From: Pohlia nutans
Lineage: Eukaryota > Streptophyta > Bryopsida > Bryales > Mniaceae
Length of the DNA stretch: 64,000 nucleotides
Direction of reading: 5' to 3'
Assembly: GCA_022496805.1 (NCBI GenBank)
Contig: CM040085.1
Location: forward strand, 24,085,811-24,149,810
Under the pieces are notes generated by a model. It ran no database searches, was not told where the DNA came from, and saw only the letters and a program-made list of their open reading frames with translations. The position numbers were made by a program, and so were the translations under genes. Positions within the stretch are counted from its first letter, which is position 1. Every line of letters begins with the position of its first letter. Positions 1 to 8,179 of the stretch are shown in pieces.

Positions 1-300
1 TGTAATAATAATCTATACATTAAAGCATCATATTTTGACACAAGAATGATGGAACCATTTAATACTTGAATTCTGACAAAGTTACGACACTGGCCCCGTG
101 CTTGCAATTTTCAAGCTCATAGAAGTACCAAGCAAGACTAGATTCAAACCCAATTTAGATAGCTCGCCAATGGTGGTCTTCAAAAACTCGACCTTCCTTC
201 TGATGTCTACAGATAGATTCATACCCAATCTCTCATAATCTCTGACTTGCAACAAGTGATATCATCTCCTGACCACTAATAAACATCCAAATTGCACTAT

Positions 301-402
301 ACATAAATGTGTCACTTGAATACAAACCTCCATGGCTTGCGGAGGATCCACTTGCACATCTTGTATTATGAACTCGGCTTTCGATTTCCATGCCACAACA
401 AC
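301..402 (-). pseudogene. Decayed alcohol dehydrogenase exon
   Basis: Read on the minus strand from 402 down to 301, the frame gives VVVAWKSKAEFIIQDVQVDP, then PQAMEV and CIQVTHLC. This matches the start of exon 2 of plant zinc alcohol dehydrogenases (class III/P type), with its AVAW...EDVQVDPPQAMEVRIK block. A possible acceptor (TTAG) sits just before the block, where plant ADH genes have an intron. Signs of decay: Arg to Cys after EV, Lys to Gln, and loss of the SLCHTDV zinc-ligand region. No further ADH exon is visible towards position 1. I read it as a relic; a diverged functional exon is less likely. Confidence 0.5.
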
Positions 403-458
403 TAATTCACAACCACCACAACTTCTGAATCATCTCAAACCCTATATCGACACTGCCA

Positions 459-915
459 ATCACGGACCTTCTAATTGCATGTGTAATTCAATGTGAAACT
501 CTAATTTGAGTACTACATCACTCAAACAATGGTCACAAAATCTCACATATCACTAGGAAAGAAATTAGGTCAAACATACATGCATAATTATGAAATCTCA
601 GTGTAGAGAACTTTTGTGCGTTTATGAAAACCATAGGTCAATGAAATCAAGCCCATTTCATTAGACGATAAACAAAATGACTTTTCTTTTGTATAAACTA
701 ACCCTGTGAATGAAAATTCAACAATCACGGATCTAATTGAATGTGAAAATCTAAGCATACATAACTCTAATAATGGTCACAAAATCTCACAAATCACGGT
801 AAGGAATTAGGTCAAACCTACATGCATATGAAAACTCAGTGTAGAGAACTCTTGTGCATTTATGAAAATCAATGAGATCGAGCCCTTTTCATTAGACCAT
901 AAATAGAATGACCTT
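459..915. repeat. Imperfect tandem duplication, two copies of about 200 bp
   Basis: Copy 1 is about 459-680 and copy 2 about 722-915. Shared blocks in order are CAATCACGGA, AATGGTCACAAAATCTCAC, GGAATTAGGTCAAAC, GTGTAGAGAAC and CATTAGAC. The copies differ by many substitutions and small indels, so the duplication is old. No coding potential seen. Confidence 0.7.
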
Positions 916-1947
916 GATACCTGCTCTTCAAAGACGCTCATAAATCACAAACCTTTGGGAAGAAGAAACCTAATGGAATAATCATGATTATTAATTTTAC
1001 TTTGTACTGAAAAGTGTTTGGTCATTGTTATTTTGATGAAATACCACCAAATACAGAATATACTATTTGGCCACAAAACGGCCGCAAAGGGCTTTCGGGC
1101 TGTTCAAGGGTTAAGTTGGAATACATACAAACTAGAGAGATTAGACTAGCAATTCTACAGATAGTCTGTTTGAATGACCAAACAGCTTCATGTATGTAAT
1201 GAACATCAAAATTCTGCAGCAGTGTTTAAAACCAGAAATATGGTCATCCGAAGTGAAGGTCCTATTCATCCTAGCACAGAAGCACGACATTGGTTCGCAA
1301 ATAGAAACGACAAACTGGCCTCAAAAAGGCCATCAATCAGTCAAACTGCAACACAATGTTTTGCGAGAAACCGGAATGTCCTTTATATCAGTTCTAAACT
1401 CCAATGCAGAGTTAGCATAGAACGGATTTTGATAGAGCTTAACTACGGCTAGGATGTAAACCAAACTTAGGTGTTATCTCACAAGTAATCAAAGCCTGTA
1501 GAAACCAAAAATCATACTAAGCATCTGATATTCCCTTGATAGTGCGCCAAAATTTGGTTCTTACTTGCAAAATCACATGGATTACGGTCTCTTACACTGC
1601 AAAAGTACGACTCCTGTGAAGGTCAACAATAGCGAGTGTAATTCCAAATAATTGAAAAGTTAAAAAATTTGTTTGTATAAAATCAGCAACAGCAGTATCG
1701 CGCCTCTGGCCTTCCAAATTCAAAACCGACCAAGACGACAAGGTGGCCACTTGATTAATCAAAGCCAATAAAGTCAAATTCCTTACATTCAAAGAGCACG
1801 TACAGCATGTTTCACTGAGAGTGTAACACCTCATTCTTCTCGAGCTCTGCCTCCCATGTCGCCAATTTCCAGGAATCGATATTCATCTCTCCATAATAGG
1901 TCCCGACTCTTAAGTCAATATTCTTTCTAACAAATTTTGCTTGTTGT
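916..1947. other. Non-coding flank of the retrotransposon
   Basis: Only short unrelated open frames; none resembles a known protein. Positions 1568-1632 are repeated at 8530-8594 on the other side of the retrotransposon (separate entry). Confidence 0.5.
1568..1632 (+). repeat. About 60-bp direct repeat, partner at 8530-8594
   Basis: The block running from ATCACATGGATTACGGTCTC through AAAAGTACGACTC to ACAATAGC occurs at both sites, with about five mismatches. Without the later Ty3 insertion the copies would lie about 0.7 kb apart. The duplication is therefore older than the retrotransposon. Confidence 0.75.
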
Positions 1948-2020
1948 CCCACTGTTAGGGACATAGTCTTTAGAACCTTCTAGAGACAAGTTTCTAGAAC
2001 TTTCTAAAAACAAGTCTCTA

Positions 2021-2153
2021 GAACATTCTAGAATGAAGTCTCTAGAACATTCTAGAATGAAGTCTCTAGAACATTCTAGAATGAAGTCTCTAGAACATTC
2101 TAGAATGAAGTCCCTAGAACATTCTAGAATGAAGTTTCTAGAACATTCTTGAA
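2021..2153 (+). promoter_or_regulatory. Tandem heat-shock-element array in U3
   Basis: Six units spaced exactly 24 bp apart start at 2021, 2045, 2069, 2093, 2117 and 2141. Five read GAACATTCTAGAA and the last GAACATTCTTGAA. Each fits the HSF-binding consensus nGAAnnTTCnnGAAn. More inverted nTTCnnGAAn pairs flank the array, for example TTCTAGAACCTTCTAGAA near 2160-2177 and TTCTAGAAGCTTCC near 2233. The array lies 107-240 bp upstream of the TATA box. The 3' LTR has four units (7812, 7836, 7860, 7884). That the element responds to heat is inferred from the motif. Confidence 0.85.
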
Positions 2154-2259
2154 ACAAGTTTCTAGAACCTTCTAGAAGTCTCCAATGGTAGTTGATAGAA
2201 CTTCTTCTAGAAGCATCCAAGTTGGCAAAAAGTTCTAGAAGCTTCCTAGTTCTAGAAAG

Positions 2260-2267
2260 TATATATA
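2260..2267 (+). promoter_or_regulatory. LTR TATA box
   Basis: TATATATA followed by GGAG. Transcription would be expected to start about 25-35 bp downstream (about 2288-2300), which defines the start of R. Confidence 0.7.
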
Positions 2268-2270
2268 GGA

Positions 2271-2300
2271 GTCGAGGCTGAAGAGTTCTTCAGTCTCGAC
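2271..2300 (+). other. Inverted repeat at the predicted transcription start
   Basis: GTCGAGGCTGAAGA and TCTTCAGTCTCGAC pair over 14 bp (one G-T) around a 2-nt centre. The same sequence occurs in the 3' LTR. Its 3' arm is also the segment complementary to 2434-2445. Confidence 0.8.
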
Positions 2301-2433
2301 AACACACTTCTTGGAGTTCTAGCTCACCTCTCTTGGTGTTGATCGTGTATTCATTCTGTTAATCCGAGTTTCTTGTCAGTTCTTGCCTTCTAGTTCTTGA
2401 TCTCTTGTCGGTCATTCTTGTGTCCTTGACAGT

Positions 2434-2445
2434 TTGTCGAGACTG
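2434..2445 (+). other. Candidate self-priming primer-binding site
   Basis: TTGTCGAGACTG begins 2 nt after the last base of the 5' LTR. It is the exact reverse complement of CAGTCTCGACAA at 2291-2302, which lies where the TATA box predicts the RNA 5' end. In Tf1 and related chromoviruses the first 11 nt of the RNA prime reverse transcription by pairing with such a site beside the LTR. The transcription start is predicted, not measured. Confidence 0.55.
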
Positions 2446-2454
2446 CATTCTTAC

Positions 2455-2469
2455 CGGTATCAGAGCTAG
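2455..2469 (+). other. tRNA-iMet-like primer-binding site, offset 23 nt from the LTR
   Basis: CGGTATCAGAGCTAG matches the usual plant site TGGTATCAGAGCCAG at 13 of 15 bases, including an unbroken GGTATCAGAGC. A site so far from the LTR end is unusual. It could be the working primer site or a remnant that self-priming has replaced. Confidence 0.5.
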
Positions 2470-2731
2470 TCCCTTCTTGTTAGAGAGCGGATTACCCATC
2501 TTCTTGAAGGTGTGCTAGTGTTTTAGAGGTTGCGGATTACCCTCCTCTAAACTGATATCTCTTCCACCTCAATATTGGAGCCTTATTCTTCTTGGAAAGA
2601 GTGGATTACCCCTCTTCTTGGAGTCTTAAGGCATTTTAGAGGTTGCGGAGCACCCTCCTCTGAACCAATATTGTTCTCTTGTCAAATCTTTGTTCTCCTT
2701 TCGTAGGATAGTCGGAGATCAAGACTTTAGT

Positions 2732-3733
2732 ATGGCGGAAAGTTTGGATTCCAAACTGGACGCCATCATGAATGCTCTTGCTTCGTTGTCACATAGGACT
2801 GCAGAGATCGAAGGAATCATGGCAGGGCTTCACAGCGATGGAGCATCTGTGATAGCGCCTTCTAGAGTATACCAGCCCCAAAGTTCTGCACCAGAAGAAG
2901 CAACTCTACCTTCAATTCAACAAGACCCAGTAGTGCTACAACGAAAAGAGCCTCGAGTTAGTCTTCCTGACAAGTTCGATGGAACGCGTTCCAAATTTCG
3001 AGGTTTTGTCAACCAAATCAGGTTAATAACAGTTTTGCAGCCCGAACGTTATCCGACGGAGGAGGCACGTGTTGGGCTTGTTGGAACCTTGCTTATAGGA
3101 CAAGCTCTGTCGTGGTTTGCTCCCTTGTTCGAGAAGCGATCGCCAATTCTAAGCAACTTTGAAACATTCTTGGAGGCATTTGCAGAAGCATTTGGTGAAC
3201 ATGACAAGGTCCGATGGGCTACAACAAAGATTCGGTCACTACGACAAGGGGCGCGCTCTGCATCAGTCTATGCATCGGATTTTAGACAATTGGCGAGTGA
3301 CATTAATTGGGGTGAAGAGGCGTTGGTGAGTCAATTTTATTGGGATTTGAGGGACGATGTGAAGGACCTGCTATTAACTCTTCCGGATCTGCAAACACTC
3401 AACGAAGCCATTAGCCAAGCTGTAAAGTGTGACAACTGTCTATTCCAACGTCGCCAAGACCATCGCCCTAGACACCAAGCGACTCGTTACGATGCAACTA
3501 TGACGACAAGGAGCTTGGGTTCACATTTGGAGGCAGAAGACATGCAAATTGACGCGGCACGTGTCAGAACTCTTACTCCAGAAGAAAAGAAACGGCGTAT
3601 GGAAGAAGGATTATGTTTGTATTGCGGAGAAGAAGGCCACAAGGTTGGAAACTGCCCCAAGAAGCAGAACCGGCGCACTGTTAAGACTAGGAGCGCGGTG
3701 ATCCCGGAAAACGACGATGCCCAGCCACAGTAG
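2732..3733 (+). CDS. gag: Retrotransposon Gag polyprotein (333 aa)
   Basis: Capsid-nucleocapsid protein that forms virus-like particles and packages element RNA. I start at the ATG at 2732 (MAESLDSK, good context AGTATGG); the frame is open further upstream but has no earlier ATG. The central part (about residues 75-245) is a retrotransposon Gag domain, with FDGTRSKFRGFVNQI, ALSWFAPLFE and a block starting FLEAFAEAFG. A CCHC zinc knuckle, CLYCGEEGHKVGNC, lies at residues 295-308. The stop (3731-3733) falls inside the pol frame, which is open from 3691, so pol is in the -1 frame with a 43-nt overlap. A frameshift could join them; GGAAAAC at 3706-3712 is only a non-consensus slippery heptamer. 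Confidence 0.93.
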   Translation: MAESLDSKLDAIMNALASLSHRTAEIEGIMAGLHSDGASVIAPSRVYQPQSSAPEEATLPSIQQDPVVLQRKEPRVSLPDKFDGTRSKFRGFVNQIRLITVLQPERYPTEEARVGLVGTLLIGQALSWFAPLFEKRSPILSNFETFLEAFAEAFGEHDKVRWATTKIRSLRQGARSASVYASDFRQLASDINWGEEALVSQFYWDLRDDVKDLLLTLPDLQTLNEAISQAVKCDNCLFQRRQDHRPRHQATRYDATMTTRSLGSHLEAEDMQIDAARVRTLTPEEKKRRMEEGLCLYCGEEGHKVGNCPKKQNRRTVKTRSAVIPENDDAQPQ

Positions 3734-3756
3734 GAACCGTGCGGTTGGACAATCCA

Positions 3757-6700
3757 ATGCCACGACAACAATCGGGTTCCTATTTCTCTGCCCAACCTAC
3801 CCGTTGTTTTACAATTTCTCTGTCTCTCGGTCCTCAGAAACAAAAAACTTTAGCTTTATTAGATTCGGGGGCATCTACTTGTTTTCTAGATGAAGAATTT
3901 GCTAAGCGCCACAAGATTCGTCTAATACAAAAGTCTAAGCCTGTTCACGTAGAGGTGATAGATGGACGACCTTTATTGTCTGGCAGTGTCACCCACGAAT
4001 CAGAACCTATAGAAGTGACGTTTAAAGACCATAGTAGTTATGTTGTCTTTAATATCATTAGAACTCCATCAAGCCTTGTTATTCTTGGTCTTTCCTGGTT
4101 AGTAGATCATAATCCATCCATAGATTGGAGGTTACGGAAAATAACATTCCCTGTAAAAGCTAACCCCGTTAGGAGACCACAAATTAAAAAACCCTTGTTT
4201 ATTGGAGCAAGAGCGCTCATAAGATCGTCTAAGGAAGGCGCACCATTTGTCATTTACGCAACTCCAACTAGCAGAGAGACGACCTCAACAGCAAACATAC
4301 CGGGGCAGTACAAGGATTTTGAAGACGTATTTCAAAAGAAGAACGCCGACATGCTGCCAGAGCACCGACCATACGATTGCGCTATAGACTTGGAGGATGG
4401 AGCACAGCCACCTTTTGGCCCAATCTACAACTTATCACAGACAGAGTTGGCAGAATTGCGAAAGTACATTGACGAGAATCTAGCCAAAAATTTCATTCGT
4501 CACTCAAAGTCGCCAGCTGGAGCACTAATCTTATTTGTGAAGAAGAAGGACGGCTCACTGCGGATGTGCGTGGACTACCGAGGACTCAACAAGGTGACCA
4601 AGAAAAACCGCTACCCCTTACCTTTGATCTCTGGCCTCCTAGATCAACTTGGACGTGCAAAGATCTTTACAAAGATCGATTTAAGGGGAGCCTACAACCT
4701 CGTGCGAATCAAAGAAGGAGACGAATGGGAGACAGCTTTCCGCACAAGATATGGTCATTTTGAGTATAATGTCATGCCTTTTGGTCTTACCAATGCTCCG
4801 GTAGTCTTTCAACACATGATGAATGACATCTTTCGGGAGTACCTCGACGATTTTGTTGTCATCTGTTTAGATGATATCCTGATATTTTCCAAGAACGAAG
4901 AAGAACATGAGAAACACGTACGGTTGATTCTTAAGAAACTACGCGAACGAGGACTCTACGCCAAGTTGGAGAAGTGTTTATTTCACCAAACAGAGATGGA
5001 ATTTTTGGGATTCGTTGCGACTACAGAAGGCTTGAAGATGGACCCCAAGAAAGTGGAAGCAATTGTGTCTTGGGAAGTTCCAAAGACGGTTAGAGATGTA
5101 CAATGTTTTCTTGGATTTGCTAACTTCTATCGGATCTTCATCAAGAATTATTCTCAAGTCGCCGCTCCGCTCACTCGGTTGACATGCAAGGACAAACTCG
5201 AATGGGGACCTGAAGCAAAGCGAGCATTTCAAGATCTTAAGACGGCATTTACTACGGCTCCAATCTTGGTACACCCCAACTTTGCAAAGGCTTTCTATTT
5301 GGAGACCGACGCTTCAGACTTTGCTTTGAGAGCTGTGCTTTTGCAAATCGGCGTAGACGGGAAGCTCCACCCGGTTGCATTCTATTCCCGCAAATTCTCT
5401 GCTGCTAAGATCAACTATAAGATCCACGATAAGGAACTCCTTGCCATAGTAGATTCCTTCCAAGAGTGGCGTCACTTTCTCGAAGGCGCTGCACATCCAG
5501 TGACAGTATACACGGATCACAAGAATCTGGAATACTTCATGTCGGCTCGAGTTTTGAATCGTCGTCAAGCTCGATGGAATATGTCGCTATCTCGATTTGA
5601 TTTTGTTATCAACTACAGGCCTGGGAAACAACAAGGACTATCCGATGCGTTATCGAGGAGATCGTATCTTGCGCCAAAGGCTGGAGAAGCAGCATTTGAT
5701 CAGCAGTGTACGACATTGTTAAAACCAGAGCAATTTAGGATTTGTGCTGCAGTCGTACCTATCGACGCCGATTTCCTCAACCAGGTGCGTGCTGCGACCA
5801 TTGAAGATTCTGTAGCTCGTGACATCAGGCAACGTAGCAATGATGACAAGTTCAAGGTGGAGGGAGATCTTCTGTACTTTGAGGAGCGGTTGTATATTCC
5901 ACAAGGACCTACAGGACTTCGGGTTCTTCAATCTCGTCACGACTTTCCAGCTGCGGGACATTTTGGGTTCAATAAGACCTTAGAGCTTATTTCCCGAGAT
6001 TTTTGGTGGCCTCAAATGTGGAAGGATGTCAAAGAGTTTGTCCTCTCTTGTGACATTTGCTCAAGATCTAAGACCCCTCGGCATCGCCCATATGGGCTTT
6101 TGCAACCATTGCCTGTTCCACGCCGTCCGTGGTCTTCAGTTTCTATGGACTTCATTACGGATCTACCGCCATCGAATTCATTTGACAGCATCTTTGTTGT
6201 GGTGGATCGACTTACAAAAATGGCGCATTTTGTCCCCTGCAAGAAGACATCATCAAGTGAAGACACAGCAAGATTCTTTCTTGATAACGTGTATCGTTAT
6301 CATGGCCTACCAGATGATATCGTGTCAGATCGAGGAACTCAGTTTGTATCCAAGTTTTGGAGATCCCTCTTTGAAATACTAAAGGTGGACATCAAGCTTT
6401 CTTTGGCTTTTCATCCTCAAACTGACGGTCAGACAGAGCGGGTGAATCAAGTCTTGGAGCAGTATCTACGATGTAGCATCAACTATCAGCAAGACGATTG
6501 GGCCGCATATTTACCGCTTGCCGAATTTGCTTACAACAACACTCTTCATGCTTCGACTCAAAGCACGCCATTCTTCTCCAACTATGGATACCACCCGAAG
6601 CTCGACTTATTGAGCTCGTCAACGAATAGCAATCCAGCAGCAGAAGGATTTGTGAAGCAACTATCCGAGCTTCAGACGACATTGAAGCTTCAACTACAAT

Positions 6701-7203
6701 CCGCCCAAGAGGCTTACAAGGCATCCGCGGATAAATTTCGGAATCAGGCACCTGCTTTCAAGATTGGAGATAAAGTATGGCTTCTCCGACGGAATATCAA
6801 GACGAAACGACCGTGTGATAAGTTGGACTACCGGAGATTGGGACCATTTGCCGTACAGAAGCAAATCAATCTCGTGGCTTACCGTCTAGAGTTACCAGCT
6901 GCTATGAAGGTACATCCAGTCTTTCATGTCTCTTTATTGGAGATTTATCGAGAGTCGTCTTTCCCTGGAAGAGTGCAACGTCCGCCACCTAGTATCGAAA
7001 TCGAAAACCACGAAGAATACGAGGTGGATAAGATACTGGATTCACGGCGAAGATGGGGTAAATTAGAGTACTTTGTGCATTGGAGCGGCTATGATGTTAA
7101 TGAACGAACATGGGAATCAGCCGAAAATCTCGTCAATGCGCCGGAAAAGGTACAGGAGTTCCATCAACGATATCCTCATAAACCTAAGCCGTCTCGACGA
7201 TAG
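3757..7203 (+). CDS. pol: Retrotransposon Pol polyprotein with C-terminal chromodomain
   Basis: The frame is open from 3691; the first ATG is 3757, giving 1148 codons. Domains in order: aspartic protease with DSGA at 3862; reverse transcriptase with the FGLTNAP block and active-site CLDD at 4864-4875; RNase H starting near ETDASD (about 5300); an HHCC zinc region near 5938-6065; the integrase core with Asp 6148, Asp 6328 and Glu 6436 (35 residues between the last two, the DD35E spacing); a GPF module near 6840; and a chromodomain near 7015-7185 (EVDKILDSRR, FVHWSGY, TWES). Chromodomains of this group bind methylated histones and guide insertion. Oddities: the usual YxDD tyrosine is Cys, RNase H has FALRAVL where FALGAVL is usual, and FYRIFIK replaces FYRRFIK. 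No stop or frameshift interrupts the frame, but those changes may weaken this copy. Confidence 0.95.
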   Translation: MPRQQSGSYFSAQPTRCFTISLSLGPQKQKTLALLDSGASTCFLDEEFAKRHKIRLIQKSKPVHVEVIDGRPLLSGSVTHESEPIEVTFKDHSSYVVFNIIRTPSSLVILGLSWLVDHNPSIDWRLRKITFPVKANPVRRPQIKKPLFIGARALIRSSKEGAPFVIYATPTSRETTSTANIPGQYKDFEDVFQKKNADMLPEHRPYDCAIDLEDGAQPPFGPIYNLSQTELAELRKYIDENLAKNFIRHSKSPAGALILFVKKKDGSLRMCVDYRGLNKVTKKNRYPLPLISGLLDQLGRAKIFTKIDLRGAYNLVRIKEGDEWETAFRTRYGHFEYNVMPFGLTNAPVVFQHMMNDIFREYLDDFVVICLDDILIFSKNEEEHEKHVRLILKKLRERGLYAKLEKCLFHQTEMEFLGFVATTEGLKMDPKKVEAIVSWEVPKTVRDVQCFLGFANFYRIFIKNYSQVAAPLTRLTCKDKLEWGPEAKRAFQDLKTAFTTAPILVHPNFAKAFYLETDASDFALRAVLLQIGVDGKLHPVAFYSRKFSAAKINYKIHDKELLAIVDSFQEWRHFLEGAAHPVTVYTDHKNLEYFMSARVLNRRQARWNMSLSRFDFVINYRPGKQQGLSDALSRRSYLAPKAGEAAFDQQCTTLLKPEQFRICAAVVPIDADFLNQVRAATIEDSVARDIRQRSNDDKFKVEGDLLYFEERLYIPQGPTGLRVLQSRHDFPAAGHFGFNKTLELISRDFWWPQMWKDVKEFVLSCDICSRSKTPRHRPYGLLQPLPVPRRPWSSVSMDFITDLPPSNSFDSIFVVVDRLTKMAHFVPCKKTSSSEDTARFFLDNVYRYHGLPDDIVSDRGTQFVSKFWRSLFEILKVDIKLSLAFHPQTDGQTERVNQVLEQYLRCSINYQQDDWAAYLPLAEFAYNNTLHASTQSTPFFSNYGYHPKLDLLSSSTNSNPAAEGFVKQLSELQTTLKLQLQSAQEAYKASADKFRNQAPAFKIGDKVWLLRRNIKTKRPCDKLDYRRLGPFAVQKQINLVAYRLELPAAMKVHPVFHVSLLEIYRESSFPGRVQRPPPSIEIENHEEYEVDKILDSRRRWGKLEYFVHWSGYDVNERTWESAENLVNAPEKVQEFHQRYPHKPKPSRR

Positions 7204-7384
7204 CTTCTCTCTGACGCTTGCCTACCCAAGAACATAAAAGGGAGGGAGAACACTACCAAAATTCACAGTCAATGTAGTTAGCTTCTCCACTTGAGATAAG
7301 AGTAGAACTTTTCCAATAGTCATAGTTTGGTCTTCTTGTATGGATAGTCAAGAGATAGACAATACGCCAGTCATGTCATCTTAA

Positions 7385-7693
7385 CCGACGAACTCACGAA
7401 GGCGACCCCGAGATGAAGAACCGCCTGCACCACGACGAAGACGGAGGATACCAAGTAATCGTTCGCTAGTGATTGTATTGGAAGTCGAGCCTGCTTTCAA
7501 TAATCTGCCAGAAGGTGTGTTTGCAGGACAATTCCACAACGAAGACACGGAAGTTCATGCTTGGTCAGAAGTGGAAGGCGTGGGCCACTACCGTTGGCTG
7601 CAAGGACCAATGAACCACTTGCCTCGCGAACAACAATTGGAGTTCATAGCAGATGTTATGCGGCAGATCTTCATCTTTCTGCGTTGGTACTGA
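7385..7693 (+). CDS. Open frame between pol and the purine tract, function unknown
   Basis: About 102 codons are open from 7385 to the TGA at 7691-7693, in a different frame from pol and without an in-frame ATG near the start. The N-terminal part is Arg-rich (RRRRRIPSNR); the rest is acidic and aromatic (EVEPAFNNLPEGVFAGQFHN, WSEVEG, HYRWLQG). The composition looks protein-like, yet I recognise no family. It could be an accessory reading frame expressed by frameshift or splicing, captured DNA, or chance. Confidence 0.3.
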   Translation, partial: PTNSRRRPRDEEPPAPRRRRRIPSNRSLVIVLEVEPAFNNLPEGVFAGQFHNEDTEVHAWSEVEGVGHYRWLQGPMNHLPREQQLEFIADVMRQIFIFLRWY

Positions 7694-7729
7694 CTGCCAA
7701 CAACATTGCTTCTCGGAGACCTCGAAGCT

Positions 7730-7740
7730 AAAGGAGGGGG
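7730..7740 (+). other. Polypurine tract
   Basis: AAAGGAGGGGG lies directly against the TG of the 3' LTR at 7741, the usual place for the plus-strand primer. Confidence 0.9.
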
Positions 7741-8174
7741 TGATATTAGGGACATAGTTTTTAGAACCTTCTAGAGACAAGTTTCTAGAACTTTCTAAAA
7801 ACAAGTCTCTAGAACATTCTAGAATGAAGTCTCTAGAACATTCTAGAATGAAGTCCCTAGAACATTCTAGAATGAAGTTTCTAGAACATTCTTGAAACAA
7901 GTTTCTAGAACCTTCTAGAAGTCTCCAATGGTAGTTGATAGAACTTCTTCTAGAAGCATCCAAGTTGGCAAAAAGTTCTAGAAGCTTCCTAGTTCTAGAA
8001 AGTATATATAGGAGTCGAGGCTGAAGAGTTCTTCAGTCTCGACAACACACTTCTTGGAGTTCTAGCTCACCTCTCTTGGTGTTGATCGTGTATTCATTAT
8101 GTTAATCCGAGTTTCTTGTCAGTTCTTGCCTTCTAGTTCTTGATCTCTTGTCGGTCATTCTTGTGTCCCTGACA
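7741..8174 (+). repeat. 3' LTR of the chromovirus (434 bp)
   Basis: Begins TGATATTAGGGACATAG and ends TGTCCCTGACA, followed by the target duplicate CCCAC. It holds four HSE units; TATA box and hairpin are as in the 5' LTR. Confidence 0.97.
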
Positions 8175-8179
8175 CCCAC

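Larger units (their letters stand above)
1953..2431 (+). repeat. 5' LTR of the chromovirus (479 bp)
   Basis: Begins TGTTAGGGACATAG and ends TGTCCTTGACA. It carries six 24-bp HSE units against four in the 3' LTR, and lacks three bases (ATA) after the first TG. Apart from these, only three substitutions separate it from 7741-8174. Confidence 0.97.
1953..8174 (+). mobile_element. Full-length Ty3/gypsy chromovirus
   Basis: A 6.2-kb LTR retrotransposon. The direct 5-bp duplication CCCAC lies at 1948-1952 and 8175-8179. LTRs start with TG and end with CA. Between them lie a primer site, gag with a CCHC knuckle, pol in the order protease, reverse transcriptase, RNase H, integrase, chromodomain, and a purine tract before the 3' LTR. 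That order and the chromodomain place it among chromoviruses. The two LTRs differ by about 3 substitutions over about 430 aligned bp, one 3-nt indel and two 24-bp repeat units, so the insertion is recent. Both reading frames are open. I cannot assign the clade by eye. The oddities (heat-shock array, possible self-priming site, CLDD active site, extra open frame) have their own entries. Confidence 0.97.

Noticed and set aside
1927..2220. 97-codon minus-strand frame with ILECSRDF repeats (also at 7565-7963)
   Set aside because: It is the read-through of the 24-bp heat-shock-element repeat, whose unit is a multiple of three; no independent coding evidence.
2690..2731. Gag start at 2690 and Pol start at 3739
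   Set aside because: These are TTG and GTG codons, not used as ordinary starts in plant nuclear genes. I used ATG 2732 for gag and 3757 as the first ATG of pol.
3706..3712. GGAAAAC as a -1 frameshift site between gag and pol
   Set aside because: It lies in the overlap and in the right phase, but does not fit X XXY YYZ fully, and I could not see a convincing downstream pseudoknot.
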